Below are positions 43,600-54,500 of a stretch of DNA of 64,000 nucleotides, one piece after another (within the stretch, counting starts at the first letter, position 1; each line of letters starts with the position of its first letter). The translations under genes were made by a program, and so were the position numbers. Source of the stretch: Bufo bufo (Eukaryota; Chordata; Amphibia; Anura; Bufonidae). The stretch is taken from positions 507,194,301-507,258,300 of the forward strand of contig NC_053390.1 in assembly GCF_905171765.1 (NCBI RefSeq), in the 5' to 3' direction. The notes under the pieces were generated by a model, which did no database searches, had not been told where the DNA came from, and saw nothing but the letters and a program-made list of their open reading frames with translations.

Positions 43600-44420
43600 T
43601 GTGGATGGCACTGTTACTGGGGATCTGTGAAGGAGACTGTTATGGGGGGGGATCTGTGAAGGACACTTATGGGGGGATCTGGGGATGGCACTGTTATGGG
43701 GGATCTGTGGATGACGCACTGTTAGGCCTCATGCACACGACCGTTGTTTTATTCCGTGTCCGTTCAGTTTTTCGGGATTTTCTGCGGACCCATTGACTTT
43801 CAATGGGTTTGTTGAAAACTCGGCTAATGCACCGTTTGTCGTCCGTGATCCGTGGTTCCAGTCCGTCAAAAAAATATAACCTGTCCTATTTTTTTCACGG
43901 AAAACGGTTTGCGGACCCATTCAAGTCAATGGGACCGTGAAAAAACGCGAAGGCACACAAGATTGTAATCCACGTCCACGTGTCCGCATCAGTTTTTTTC
44001 CTATCATTTGCATGGCAAACTTGACTTAGATTTTTTTTTACTTTCCTTCATGTCTGGTGATCCTCCAAAAATAAAGGAAGACACACGGAAACAAAAACGG
44101 AAACGGAACAACAGAACCCCATTTTGCGGAACGGAACACAACAACGGTCGTGTGCATGAGGCCTTATGGGGGGATCTGTGGATGACGCACTGTTATGGGG
44201 GGATCTGTGGATGGCACTGTTATGGGGGATCTGTGGATGGCACTGTTATGGGGGATCTGTGGATGGCACTGTTATGGATGTGCCATCACAGACCCCCCCC
44301 CACCCCATAACAGTGCCATCCACAGACCCCCCCCCCACCCCATAACAGTGCCATCCACAGACCCCCCACCCCTTAACAGTGCCGTCCACAGATGTCCCCC
44401 ATAAAACTGTCATCCACAGA
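43600..44420. repeat. Minisatellite (GGGGGATCTGTGGATGGCACTGTTAT), in head-on orientation
   Basis: Units run forward at 43600-43735 and 44165-44275, then as reverse complement from about 44285 to 44420 (ATAACAGTGCCATCCACAGACCCCCC). The MITE 43735-44163 sits inside one unit. Confidence 0.85.
43735..44163. mobile_element. PIF/Harbinger-like MITE with a visible empty site
   Basis: GGCCTCATGCACACGACCGTTG left, its inverse right, flanked by TTA on both sides. Neighbouring minisatellite units (44181-44200) show the unoccupied sequence GATGACGCACTGTTATGGGG with a single TTA, which proves the duplication. Same family as 55856-56264. Confidence 0.9.
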
Positions 44421-44647
44421 TCCCCCCCCACCGCTCCAGTGCTGCAGTATACAAATATAAAATGTCTCATTCAATTAAAAGTGATTAAACATGCCCCCTC
44501 ACTCCTAATATTACCGTACACCCTAACAGCTTCTGTACTACGCAGGCAGGCAGGCCGGGCGGCCAGCGCGTCACTCACTGACGTCACGTGCCTGCGCCGC
44601 CTGCTTGATTCATAAAGTAGGTGGCGCAGGCAAGTGACATCAGGGAG

Positions 44648-44740
44648 TTATGCTGCCGCCCGCCCGGCCTGCATTCTACAGAAGCTGTTAGGGTGTACGG
44701 TAATATTAAAAGTGGGGGGGGGGGGGGGGGCATGTTTAAT
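44648..44740. repeat. Segment shared with 5626-5690, and a G-run
   Basis: GCTGCCGCCCGCCCGGCC... matches the fragment after the composite palindrome. A run of about 18 G at 44712-44730 and another near 44947 could form quadruplexes. Confidence 0.55.
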
Positions 44741-44990
44741 CACTTTTAATTGAATGAGACATTTTCTATTTGAATATTGCAGCACTGGAGCGGCGGGGCC
44801 GGAGTACAGTGACTGCACCGCCCCGCCGCAATTGCCGGCCCCCAGCTCCTCCTCCCAGTCCCTCCCCGCTCGCTCATACATCGCAGCCTGCGATGTAAAA
44901 ATGTCAGCATTCGCCCCATAAGACACAGGGGCATTTTCCCCCCATTTTGGGGGGGGGGGGAGTGCGTCTTATGGGGCAAAAAATACGGTA

Positions 44991-45142
44991 ACCTCCAGAG
45001 ACATTACATCATATGTGACTGATATCAGCCGCTCCTCTTATAACGCTCCAACGCTGATATAACCTTCAGGGACATTACATCCTATGTGACTGATATCAGC
45101 CACTCCTCTTATATCGCTCCAGTACTGATATAACCTCCAGAG
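44991..45142. repeat. Minisatellite of about 70 bp, right block
   Basis: Continues the array of 43340-43470; ends in CTCCAGAG at 45135-45142, the target duplicated by the next hAT-like insertion. Confidence 0.8.
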
Positions 45143-45255
45143 CAGGGGCGTACATGCAGGGGTCGCAGTTGCGACCGGGCCCGGCACTCCAGGGGGCCCA
45201 GCTGCCTGTGGACCCCTGGCCTCGCCCTGCAGTAGTGCTGTGCCTGCCTGTATAA

Positions 45256-45486
45256 GGGCTGTTTCACACGAGCGAGTGAGTGTTTCACACGTGTGTGAGT
45301 GTGAACCTCCGCTCTGGACATAGCGACATAAAGCTGTCAGTATGATTCTGTAGAAAACAGGCCATGTAGAGACACATAGCATTATAAATCATGATAATGC
45401 CGTGCGCTCCTGCAAGTCCAGAGCGGAGGATCACACTCACACACGGAGCGCGATTCCCGCAATGGACTCGCTCGTGTGAAACAGCC
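45256..45486. mobile_element. PIF/Harbinger-like MITE
   Basis: GGGCTGTTTCACACGAGCG left, CGCTCGTGTGAAACAGCC right, flanked by TAA and TTA. Fold-back over nearly its whole length. Confidence 0.8.
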
Positions 45487-45880
45487 TTAACCCGGGCGGC
45501 CGACCTGGGGCCTGCCGCCCAGTGTTGCGTTTCTGCGCTGCAGTGCCAGCCCTACCCTCCTTGAGTGAGTCTCCTCCCCCTGATTCTCCTCCCCGTGCGG
45601 GTGCGGCGTGGCTAGTCATTTCCTGTTGGGTGGCCGCACCGGACATGACGTTTCCCTAGGCTGCGCAGGCGCACAACAACGGCGAGACGCAGCAGGGAAA
45701 AGGCGCCGGAAAAGCTTTCGGGAGAGCATGAAGAAGCCGGTGCCGGTCCGGAAGTGAAGATAAGATTTGTGAAAAAAAAAAAAAAAAAAAGGTCCTTATA
45801 ATTGCTCACCACATTTATGGTGAGTGAGTTCAGAGTAGACTCAGAGTAGGGTCTGATGGGGGCTGGCTTTATAACTAGCT

Positions 45881-46130
45881 CTGCTATATTTCTGTAGCCT
45901 GCAACCTCTGACTGCCCACTACTACACCCAGCATGTTCTGGCAGTAATAGGAAATGGATATTGGTGCAATTCTGAGCTACTAGTCTATATAATATTATAT
46001 TGTATTATATAGACTAGTAGCTCAGAATTGCACCAATATCCATTTACTATTACTGCCAGAACATGCTGGGTGTAGTAGTTTCAGCCCAACTGGGCAGTCA
46101 GAGGTTGCAGGCTACAGAAATATAGCAGAG
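45881..46130. repeat. Near-perfect 250-bp palindrome
   Basis: CTGCTATATTTCTGTAGCCTGCAACC on the left returns as reverse complement on the right; the arms meet in TATATAATATTATATTGTATTATATA at about 45985-46010. Only a short unpaired stretch (TTTCAGCCCAAC) breaks the match. Confidence 0.85.
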
Positions 46131-46133
46131 TTA

Positions 46134-46687
46134 GGCTACTTTCACACCTGCGTTTCTGGGTCTGCTTGTGAGATCCGTTTCAGGGCTCTCACAAGCGGTC
46201 CAAAACGGATCAGTTCTGCCCCAATGCATTCTGAATGGATAAGGATCCGCTCAGAACGCATCAGTTTGCCTCCGTTCAGCCTCCATTCCGCTCCAGAGGT
46301 GGACACCAAAACGCTGCTTGCAGCCAAACGGATCTGTTCTGAACGGATACAAGCATTTGCATTATAGGTGCGGATCCGTCTGTGCAGATTCGTTTTGGTG
46401 TCCGCCTGGCGATGCAGAGCCAAACGGATCCGTCCTGTCTTACAATGTAAGTCAATGAGGACGGATCCGTTTTCACTGACACAATATGGTGCAATTGAAA
46501 ACAGATCCGTCTCCCATTGACGTTTAGTGTAAGTCAAAACGGATCCGTTTGCATTATCTTGTTTTTTTTGTTCGTGGTAATGCAAACGGATCCGTTCTGA
46601 ACGGATACAAGCGTTTGCATTATAGGTGCGGATCCGTCTGTGCAGATACAAGAAGGATCCGCACCTAACGTAGGTGTGAAAGTAGCC
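46134..46687. mobile_element. PIF/Harbinger-like MITE
   Basis: GGCTACTTTCACACCTGCG left, CGTAGGTGTGAAAGTAGCC right, TTA/TAA flanks. GGATCCG-rich interior. Sits directly at the end of the palindrome 45881-46130. Confidence 0.8.
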
Positions 46688-46804
46688 TAACTCTGCTGCT
46701 GGTGGAGGGAGGTTGGGGGGGGGGGGGCGGCGATGGGGAGCGGGCCCCATGGTTCAGTTTTGCACCGGGGCCCCATGGATTGTGTGCACGCCACTGCTCC
46801 AGAG

Positions 46805-47468
46805 ACATTACATATTATGTGGGGGTGAGGGGCTGGGAAAATGTGAAATGCCACTGATGAGAGGGAAGAGGGGGACACTGGGAGACATGACTTCTTGCCC
46901 TGTATAAAGTATAGGTGAGATAGTTGGTGGGAAAGGTCTGTGAGGGGCTGGAACAGGAGGACACAAAATGTGCAGGGGCAGCAGCTTCAGGACTCTCCTA
47001 ACTTCCCAGTTCCCTCCCACAGTAACTTACCCCAGTTCTGCTGTGTGGAGTAGTGGGACAAGAGAAGAGGACAGAACTTTACACTGGAGGCACAGTGACA
47101 CAGAGAGAGCAGCGTCTCCATTATCTCCTGCTGCTGCCTCGGCTGTCGGCTCCTCTGGCTCCGCCCCCTTCTCACACATGATGGAATATCACACTGCAGA
47201 GAGGAGGGGGGGAGCTGTCTGCTCATGTCGGGTCGGTGAAGTTTACTTTGGAGAAAGGAACAAGCGCTGCAAAGTATTGTGCTGTCCCTTTCACCAAAGT
47301 AAAATGATATGTGTGCCAGTGCTGCAGTCCAGCACCTGATAACAGCCAGGCGCCTGAAAGAATAGTAACTGCCCTACCCCTGCTGGTGGCTCTGGCTGCA
47401 GTATAAGCAGACAGGCAAGGGGCCCACCAGGCATTTCACCGGCTTCCCGGTGAGCCAGTCCGAGCCTG
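46805..47468. other. Right part of the hAT-like element, no gene
   Basis: After the minisatellite remnant it holds GC-rich single-copy-like DNA. Open frames on both strands (46968-47339, 46987-47226) have no family features. Confidence 0.45.
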
Positions 47469-48644
47469 GTTAGGTTATAAAAAAAATATTCAAATCTTTG
47501 ATGATCCCCAGGAGCACCATCAAATCTATCATAACCAAATGGAAAGAACATGGCACAACAGCAAACCTGCCAATAGACGGCCGCCCACCAAAACTCACGG
47601 ACCGGGCAAGGAGGGCATTAATAAGAGAGACAGCCCAGAGACCTAAGGTAACCCTGGAGGAGCTGCAGAGTTCCACAGCAGAGACTGGAGTATCTGTACA
47701 TAGGACGACAATAAGCGTTACGCTCCATAGAGTTGGGCTTTATGGCAGAGTGGCCAAAAGAAAGCCATTACTTTCAGCTAAAAACAAAAAGGCACTTTGG
47801 GAGTTTGCAAAAAGGCATGTGGGAGACTCCCAAAATGTATGGAGGAAGGTGCTCTGGTCTGATGAGACTAAAATTGAACTTTTCAGCCATCAAAGAAAAC
47901 GCTATGTCTGGCGCAAACACATCACATCACCCAAAGAACACCATCCCCACAGTGAAACATGGCGGTGGCAGCATCATGCTGTGGGGATGGGACTGGGAAA
48001 CTGGTCAGAGTTGAGGGAAAGATGGATGGTGCTAAATACAGGGATATTCTTGAGCAAAACCAGTACCACTCGGTGCATGATTTGAGGCTAGGACGGAGGT
48101 CCACCTTCCAGCAGGACAATGACCCCAAACACACTGCTAAAGCAACACTTGAATGGTTTAAGGGGAAACATGTAAATGTGTTGGAATGACCTAGTCAAAG
48201 CCCAGATCTAAATCCAACAGAAAATCTGTGGTCAGACTTAAAGATTGCTGTTCACAAGGGCAAACATCCAACTTGAAGGAGCTGGAGCAGTTCTGCAAGG
48301 AGGAATGGGCAAAAATCCCAGTGGTAAGATGTGGCAAGCTCATAGAGACTTATCCAAAGCGACTTGGAGCTGTGATTGCTGCAAAAGGTGGCTCTACAAA
48401 GTATTGACTTTAGGGGGTGAATAGTTATGCACATTGACTTTTTCTGTTATTTTGTCCTATTTGTTGTCTGTTTTACAATAAAAAAAATAATAATAATAAC
48501 ATCTTCAAAGTTGTGGGCATGTTCTGTAAATTAAATGATGCAAATCCTCAAACAATCCATGTTGATTCCAGGTTGTGAGGCACCAAAATACAAAAAAAGT
48601 CAAGGGGGGGGCGGGGGATGGGTGAATACTTTTGCAAGGCACTG

Positions 48645-49497
48645 TAAGGGCTCATGCACTTGACCGTATTTTTCTTCAGTATGCTCTGATGATTGGCCAT
48701 TCGTTTGCAGTCATTGCTCCATATAAATAGACCATCAGTGCGCCTGCTATAGCAAATGCTTGATTGTTGGCTTAGCACATTTTTTATGCGGCCACAAAAA
48801 TGATATAGGGGATGTGCTACTGACATAATGTAGTGAATGAGGGGATTAAAGGGGTTTTACGAGATTTTAATACTGATGACGTATCCGCAGGATAGGTCAT
48901 TAGTATCTGATTGGCAGGGGTCCAACACCTGAGACTACTGCCAATCAGCTGTTTGAGAAAGCAACAGCGCTCCTGTGAATGCAGCGGCCTTCTCACAGAT
49001 TGCCAAGCACAGCACAGTACATTGTATAGCGGCTGTACTTGGTGTCACACTAAGCCTCATTGAAGTGAATGGTAGCGTCACAATGGAGGCTTGTTTTAGC
49101 TATAGATGCTGAATTTTGTAGTATACTTTGGGGAATTTCATAGTTTGTACTGTGGGTAGATTTATTTCACTCTTGTGTGGCAAGGTTTTTGGTATAATTT
49201 ATGATGCAATATATGAAATGTTATCATTGCATAATTAGGGAAGTATTATAGGCATAGAAATTAGTTTACACTGTAAATTATTACACAACAATACTAAAAT
49301 AGATCAGTGGAAATTCAGGACACACTTGTCAACCCATGAGCAGTGATGACTTGGTGATCGGTACTGTACCAGAGTACCAACTCTGCATGGCTGTACTAAG
49401 AACTTGTCTGCCATTTCTTTTAGTACCCAGTGTGGAGGACACCATTTTGTGGTGAGATAAGCTTGGGCCCCCCTTTCCTCAGTGCTTTGTGGCCAGG
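48645..49497. repeat. Intron 3 DNA with an interspersed repeat
   Basis: 48845-49075 carries the repeat also seen at 42220-42456/43298-43340 (GATAGGTCATTAGTATCTGATTGG, TACATTGTATAGCGGCTGTACTTGG). The rest shows nothing. Confidence 0.5.
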
Positions 49498-50065
49498 GGC
49501 AAGGCAGCACATAGCCTTGCCTGAGGCAAAATTTTAAACTGCCTTACCCCTTCCCTCCAGCCAGAGGTGTGGCATGACCAGCATGCACTTTCTATAATAC
49601 CAGTGTCTTCTTATTTGGCACAAGGGTCTTTGGCCCCCTCAGGCTCCTGGGCCCGGTAGTAACTGCTACCTCTGCACCCCCTATAGCTATGCTTCTGCTG
49701 TGTGTGATGCAGTTATATTGACACACTACAATATATCTTTGTTTTAGTCTAGACCTTTTAGAAACCAAGTGCCCAAACTGTAACCCAAAACCCACTTATT
49801 TATCACAAAGTGCCAACACGGCAATTTAACCTGAATACCACTATAGTATATCTTCCATGTCCTTTATTATTTATCTATAATAGCCTGCCTACATTCAATG
49901 CGCTGCCTGTGCTGTAATAGTGCGCCTGCGCTGATGAATGGCAGGAAAAGTCTAAGGCATATTGGTACACCATAGACTTTTTCCAGGGTGCGTGTGCCCA
50001 CAGAGAGGGCTTTGAGTGCCGCATCTGGCACCCGTGCCATAGGTTCGCCACCACTGGTCTAGTCT
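49498..50065. repeat. Two hAT-type element remnants
   Basis: One ends near 49695 (GTAACTGCTACCTCTGCACCCCCTATAGCTATGC), another near 50060 (CCGTGCCATAGGTTCGCCACCACTG). Both resemble ends of widespread hAT-derived repeats; the opposite ends are not clear. Confidence 0.5.
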
Positions 50066-51118
50066 GTACAATAGATGTCCCCAATGTTTTACCCCTTCAC
50101 ATATAACAGAATGTGTAAATTAAAAAGGAAAAGTCTATTGAAGATATGACCAAGAGATATGGCTCTTACCCTCGTATTTACTGCCAGATTTTAATATTCA
50201 GTAATGCTACAAAAGCCCTGGTATGACATTTCTGCTTGAGTAATAAAAAGAATGGTGGCCGGTATACATGTTTTGCGGATCTGCAATTTGCTGACTGCAA
50301 ACGACTTACTGCCATGTGCATAAGCCCTTAATCTTTTTATACAGCACCGATGGCACCTATAGCGCTAACTAGAGGTGAAAGTTTAAACAGGTTGTGATTT
50401 GAATGATAAATATCTCCTAAAGTAGCATTCCCACAAAAAAAAACATTATTTTCTGACTTGTTAGAAAGGTACATGATGTAAACTGTAGTGAATGTAATCT
50501 TTTGATCCGTGGCTATATTTGTGAATTATCCCCTCCCTTCTGATCCTTAGCAGTGTCATGCAACCAACAACAAGTCAGTTACGCAAGGAGACAGTAGACA
50601 AAGGGCACATCTAGGGAGGCGGGGACTGGGGTAGTGACAGAAGGGAGGCAGAGATGCCGTCCTCTGTGTGCTCCTTAGTCATCTTCAGCACTCAGTAGAA
50701 TGCTGAAGACAGGCTGTCCTTATAACCTGTTTTCTAGTACAAAGAAACATCTCTCCCTAACAAAGTAGGTCTTCAGCGTTCTGCACTGACAGTAAGTGTG
50801 CTTCATTACACATACTGTCATCCCTTAGCTCTGGAAGCCCCGATCCCTGCCCTCTAGCCTGTGCTTATTAAGTAAGAGGGAAGAGTAGGTAATAGAGCCT
50901 AACTAGCAGAGCTGGCAGCAAGTCAGATTGGCAGGGTGATGGGCAGTGATAGTTAGGGCACACTGAGGTAGTGACAAGAGGCAGGCCAGAAGTCTCTGCA
51001 TGTTACATAGACACACACTCGTTACAGTGTTTGTTAATGTAAAGAAATTGATGTTACCTTTCTAAGAATTATATCATTTTTACCAATTGATCATCTGATT
51101 ATTTCTTTGTTTTTCCAG
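50066..51118. other. Intron 3 DNA without recognised features
   Basis: No clear repeat end or gene. The region ends in the branch/polypyrimidine part TTTCTTTGTTTTTCCAG of the exon 4 acceptor. Confidence 0.45.
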
Positions 51119-51207
51119 GAACACAGTTCGTAACATCTGTGGTTCAAAGCCTTTTCAATTAAGTAGGAGTGTTTTTCATTTTGAAGAATCTGAACAAGCA
51201 GCAGAAG
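51119..51207 (+). CDS. TBC1D2: TBC1D2 coding exon 4
   Basis: 89 bp between TTTTTCCAG and GTATTT. Takes two bases from exon 3 and leaves one. Encodes NTVRNICGSKPFQLSRS then an acidic stretch (FHFEESEQAAE). The NT.RNI.G start follows the LQNISLKH..EIQ motif of exon 3 in TBC1D2, so the join is right. Too short for frame scanning; found through splice phase and family order. Confidence 0.88.
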
Positions 51208-51439
51208 GTATTTTTCAGTTTCATAGAATATTTTGTACACATCACATATAGTGTTTTAGGAAGACCCATTATAAACCACAACTTCAGTTCACAGACCTGC
51301 AAATGTTGGAGCAGATGACGCTACTGCTCAACTCAAAGCAATAATATGGAGAAACTACTTTAGTACAGTCAACTGCAAATAATGAACAAGCGCTTGCAAG
51401 TTATTATCTCGCACTAGCCTTGAAGAGCAACCATTATTA

Positions 51440-51752
51440 ATGGGGTTATCCAACCCCTATAATGACCCCCTCTCAATGCCCGGGCTCCTCATATATTATA
51501 CTTATCCCGCTCCCCGGCACCTGCACGGCTTCTGATCTCCGCACGGCCTCCCTAGCCTCACCCGCGATGCTAGGGAGGCCAGTCCCTGTCACAGCCTGCT
51601 ATTAGCTGCACCCCCCACCCTTCCTCCATTGCCGGATGTTTTGATCCACGTGACGGAGATGCAGCATCGGCCGTGCAGGGATCAGAAGCGATATATGAGG
51701 TGCTTAGCATTGGGGGGGTTGTCATTATAGGGGTTGGAATAACCACTTTAAG
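51440..51752. mobile_element. Palindromic MITE, intron 4
   Basis: GGGGTTATCCAACCCCTATAATGAC at the left returns inverted at the right (GTCATTATAGGGGTTGGAATAACC). Fold-back over about 310 bp. Superfamily uncertain. Confidence 0.75.
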
Positions 51753-52150
51753 GGTGTATTAGACCCCCTTAGACGATTGTTGGGAGGGAAACGTTTCTTC
51801 CCGCCAATCGCCTGCTCACTAGCAGAGGAGACCGCTGCTATTACATGCAGTAATCTCCTCCTCAGCATGGGGAGGAGCGAACGCTATGCCATCGCTCATC
51901 CTGATGCTTTATAGTGGTTTGACGACAGCAGATTGTAATTAGACGGCACGATCTGCCTCCAGTAAATCCTGATCTTTCAGCATGCTGAAAGATCTGGATT
52001 GCCCGATGCCCGAAATACGATTGCCCAATTGCTCATTCATTGGATAATCGGCAGCAGTATTACACTGCCAGATAATCGTTAAACAGTGGACATACGAACA
52101 CTCGTTACCGTTCATCGAGCTTGAAATCTGCCCATGTAATACACCCTTTA
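51753..52150. mobile_element. MITE with inverted ends, intron 4
   Basis: AAGGGTGTATTAGAC left, GTAATACACCCTTTA right. Interior fold-back around CCTCCCC...GGGGAGG-like and AGATC segments. It abuts the previous MITE. Confidence 0.65.
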
Positions 52151-53029
52151 CTGTTGTGTATGACTCATAATTGGATTGCTACTGTTATTTTGCATAAAGA
52201 CATAGAAAGATTAAACAAGCCTTATCTCAGTTTAGGTGTTTTCCAGGACAGTGAATAACCAGCATTTGTATTAGTTTTAACTTGCTGTGTCATTGCTATA
52301 CCATGCTTCCATGAACAGATCTTGATCAGATCATTATCTTGAGATGTAATTATGATTGACCTGGGTTAAGCTGGCCATATAATGGCATATGTTTGCATAA
52401 TGCTTAATGACAACCTGACTGTGAAAATTGCAGGCACAAATTATATAGTTAGTAGTGAGATCTTCCTGAAAAAGTCCACTGTGTACTCTGCAAATTTTAG
52501 AAAAACAGGCTTTTATTAATACAGTTTATTGTTACTAGGCTCCTGGTCATGTAGATGCAGTTTTGGCCTTACAAAACAAGTTACTGGAATATAATTTACA
52601 GTACAATATGTAAGCAGTAAAATAAAAACTTTAAATGCAAAAATGGAAACTACATACATAGCTATATCGGAAGATAAATATGTTTCACACACAAAGTATA
52701 AAAAACAACACAGTGCCAAATCCATAGAACAGCACAGGGGGGGAAAATATGATCAGCATTTAAGTATGTAATATGCAGAGCCCTTGACATACATTTGTAG
52801 AAGAATGGTGTATGTCGAGGGTTTGCCCAGTATGCAGGTCAAAGGGTATTATGTACTTTACCATGCTGATTATGTTTTTTTAACACTTATTATGTAAATT
52901 AATTATAAATATTATGTAATCAAACAAAGGAAAGGTTGTGAATTCAAAGGCAATAGGATGAAGTAGTGGGTGTCAGAATAAGTATTGATCTTCTCTCAAA
53001 ATTCAACTAAGCTTAACTTTCATACAATG
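52151..53029. other. Intron 4 DNA without recognised features
   Basis: AT-rich; the 69-codon - frame 52516-52725 has hydrophobic runs but no family feature. No transposon end found. Confidence 0.45.
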
Positions 53030-54498
53030 GCACTATATAGGTATGGATTGTTATTCACTACTCACAACAAGTTAGGGATATTTGGCTTCTGGGTGAAATT
53101 TCAGGATGAACCTAAAAAACACCCTAACTTTTCCAGGTGAACTTAATGTGACCTTCTCTTAAATGTTGAATTTACATATACATCTGTTCAGTGTTTCAGT
53201 ACTTTTTGCACAACTTGCTGTTCTCTAGCAAGGAGCTTAACTGCAAAATTCACAACAGGTGTTTGATCCAAGAATCACCCAATACATTTCCTGGTTCATT
53301 TAGAATTGGTATTTAAACAGTCCTCCTCCTCATGCTGTTCACATTTTGACATCATGAGACCAAGATGACACATAACAATTGATCAACAGTACCTCACCTT
53401 TGCGAAGCTTCAAGCAGGATGTTCTCCAATGGAAGTGGGCACTGAGGTTAGAGTGTCACAGAGTGAGAGTGTCATCAGCAGGTTGCAACAGCGATACAGA
53501 GAGACTGGAAGAGTCACATAAAGGCATAGAAGTGGGCGTCCTTTGGCCATACCCCACACTGATGACCACTTGAGAAAAAAAAATGCCCTGCGGAACCGGA
53601 TGAAGAATGCTACACAGCTCAGGGCACATTTAATGGAGGTGAGATGAACCCAAATGTCACATCAGACCATTCGAAATCATTTACATCAGCAGTGGTCTGT
53701 GTGCTAGATGACCGGCAAGGGTACCTGACCAAGGCGTCATCGTCTTGCATGGGCCAGGGAGCATCTACGCTGGACAAGGGACCAGTGGGACTCAGTACTG
53801 TTCACTGATGAAAGTCTATTTACGCTGAGCAGAAATGATGGCTGCCAACGAAGTTGGAGATGTCAAGGAGAGCGCTTCAGCCACTGTTGTCACCAGACGA
53901 GTGTTTGGTGGTGGTGGTGTTACAGTGTGGGCAGGTGTGTCTAGTCAATACAGAACTGCCCTACACTTTGTGAATGGTACAATGACAAGTCCATACTACT
54001 TGAATAACATTATTATTCCAATCATTGTGCCTCTGCGTGAACAACACAGGCCTAATTTCATTTTCATGGATGACAATGTCCCAGCTCATCGAGGTCGCAT
54101 CATTAGGGAACAGCTGCTGGAGACTGGGGTACCTCAAATAGAGTGGTCTGCGCTTTCTCCAAACCTCAATCCCATTGAAAACCTATAGGATCAGCTGAGT
54201 CGCTGTGTAGAGGCTCGTAACTCTGTACCCCAGAACCTCAATGATCTGAGGGCTGCCTTCAAGAACAGTGGGATGCCATGCCTCAGCAGACAATAAGTCG
54301 ACTTGTGTACAGCATGAGACTTCGTTGTCAAGCTGTAATTGATGCTCAAGGCCACATGACAAGTTATTGAGACACTGACACTTCTGTAGGGGTATACACA
54401 CCACTGTTGTTGGCTTTTGTTTCAATAAATTGTTTGAGATGAAGAAATCACAATTGCATGCTTCTTCTTAAATGCCCTACTTTCATTATATATCACTG
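53030..54498 (+). mobile_element. Decayed Tc1-like transposon, intron 4
   Basis: The right end TTTCATTATATATCACTG is next to TA (54499-54500). The left terminal repeat is not clear and the start is placed by the untranslated leader (GTTAGGGATATTTGGCTTC). Holds a dead transposase. Confidence 0.8.
53354..54300 (+). pseudogene. Tc1 transposase (DD34E type), many lesions
   Basis: ATG at 53354; pieces in three frames: ITIDQQYLTFAKLQAG and SRLQQRYRETGR (DNA-binding part), VLFTDESLFTLSRNDG (first Asp), then the frame 53835-54188 with VFGGGGVTVWAGV, IFMDDNVPAHRGRI (second Asp) and SPNLNPIENL (third Glu) followed by TAG. Spacing between the last two acids is 34. Stops at the leader, after GRVT and after ENL, and a shift near 53860, inactivate it. 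Confidence 0.88.
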
Positions 54499-54500
54499 TA

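Larger units (their letters stand above)
43471..44990. mobile_element. TA-flanked element (Tc1/mariner-type MITE)
   Basis: CCGTATTTTTCGCCCTATAAGAC at the left and GTCTTATGGGGCAAAAAATACGG at the right, inverted, between TA dinucleotides; the minisatellite reads on across the gap (GATATA / ACCTCC). Interior: a 24-26-bp repeat in two orientations, a nested MITE, and a palindromic segment 44530-44705. No transposase. Confidence 0.8.
45143..46796. mobile_element. hAT-like element with 8-bp duplication
   Basis: CAGGGGCGTACATGCAG left, GTGTGCACGCCACTG right (inverted, imperfect). Exact 8-bp duplication CTCCAGAG at 45135-45142 and 46797-46804. Contains MITEs 45256-45486 and 46134-46687 and the palindrome 45881-46130. 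No transposase. Confidence 0.88.
40843..47468. mobile_element. hAT-like element swollen by nested insertions
   Basis: Left end CAGTGTCGGACTGG, right end CCAGTCCGAGCCTG (inverted, two mismatches), flanked by 8-bp GTTAGGTT duplications, as hAT transposase makes. No transposase frame is left. It encloses the elements at 41032-42060, 42465-43297, 43471-44990 and 45143-46796. Its own 70-bp minisatellite (43340-43470, 45000-45140) is interrupted by the third. Confidence 0.88.
40770..48408 (+). pseudogene. Outer Tc1 transposase, split and mutated
   Basis: Start codons at 40773 (MKTKELSKQVRDNLIEKYKS) stop at 40842 where the hAT-like element sits. Coding resumes after 47476: the frame 47498-48085 reads KSIITKWKEHGTTANLP, GRPPKLTDRARR and [14 protein letters not shown] (first Asp); a frameshift near 47925-48000 leads to 47959-48189 with [18 protein letters not shown] (second Asp) and a TGA before [14 protein letters not shown] (third Glu). 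Spacing would be DD34E. Insertion, shift and stop make it dead. Confidence 0.87.
38767..48644 (+). mobile_element. Outer Tc1-like transposon, split by two later insertions
   Basis: Left end CAGTGCCTTTCAAAAGTATTCACC at 38767 and right end GGTGAATACTTTTGCAAGGCACTG at 48644, each next to TA. Removing the Tc1 at 39100-40713 and the hAT-like insertion at 40843-47468 leaves about 1.63 kb, the normal Tc1 size. Lies in TBC1D2 intron 3. Confidence 0.92.

Noticed and set aside
46968..47339. 123-residue frame in the hAT-like element
   Set aside because: No zinc finger BED or dimerisation motif of hAT transposases; probably chance.
48845..49075. Considered as a tRNA-derived SINE
   Set aside because: No box A/box B promoter or tRNA-like fold was recognised; kept only as an unclassified interspersed repeat.
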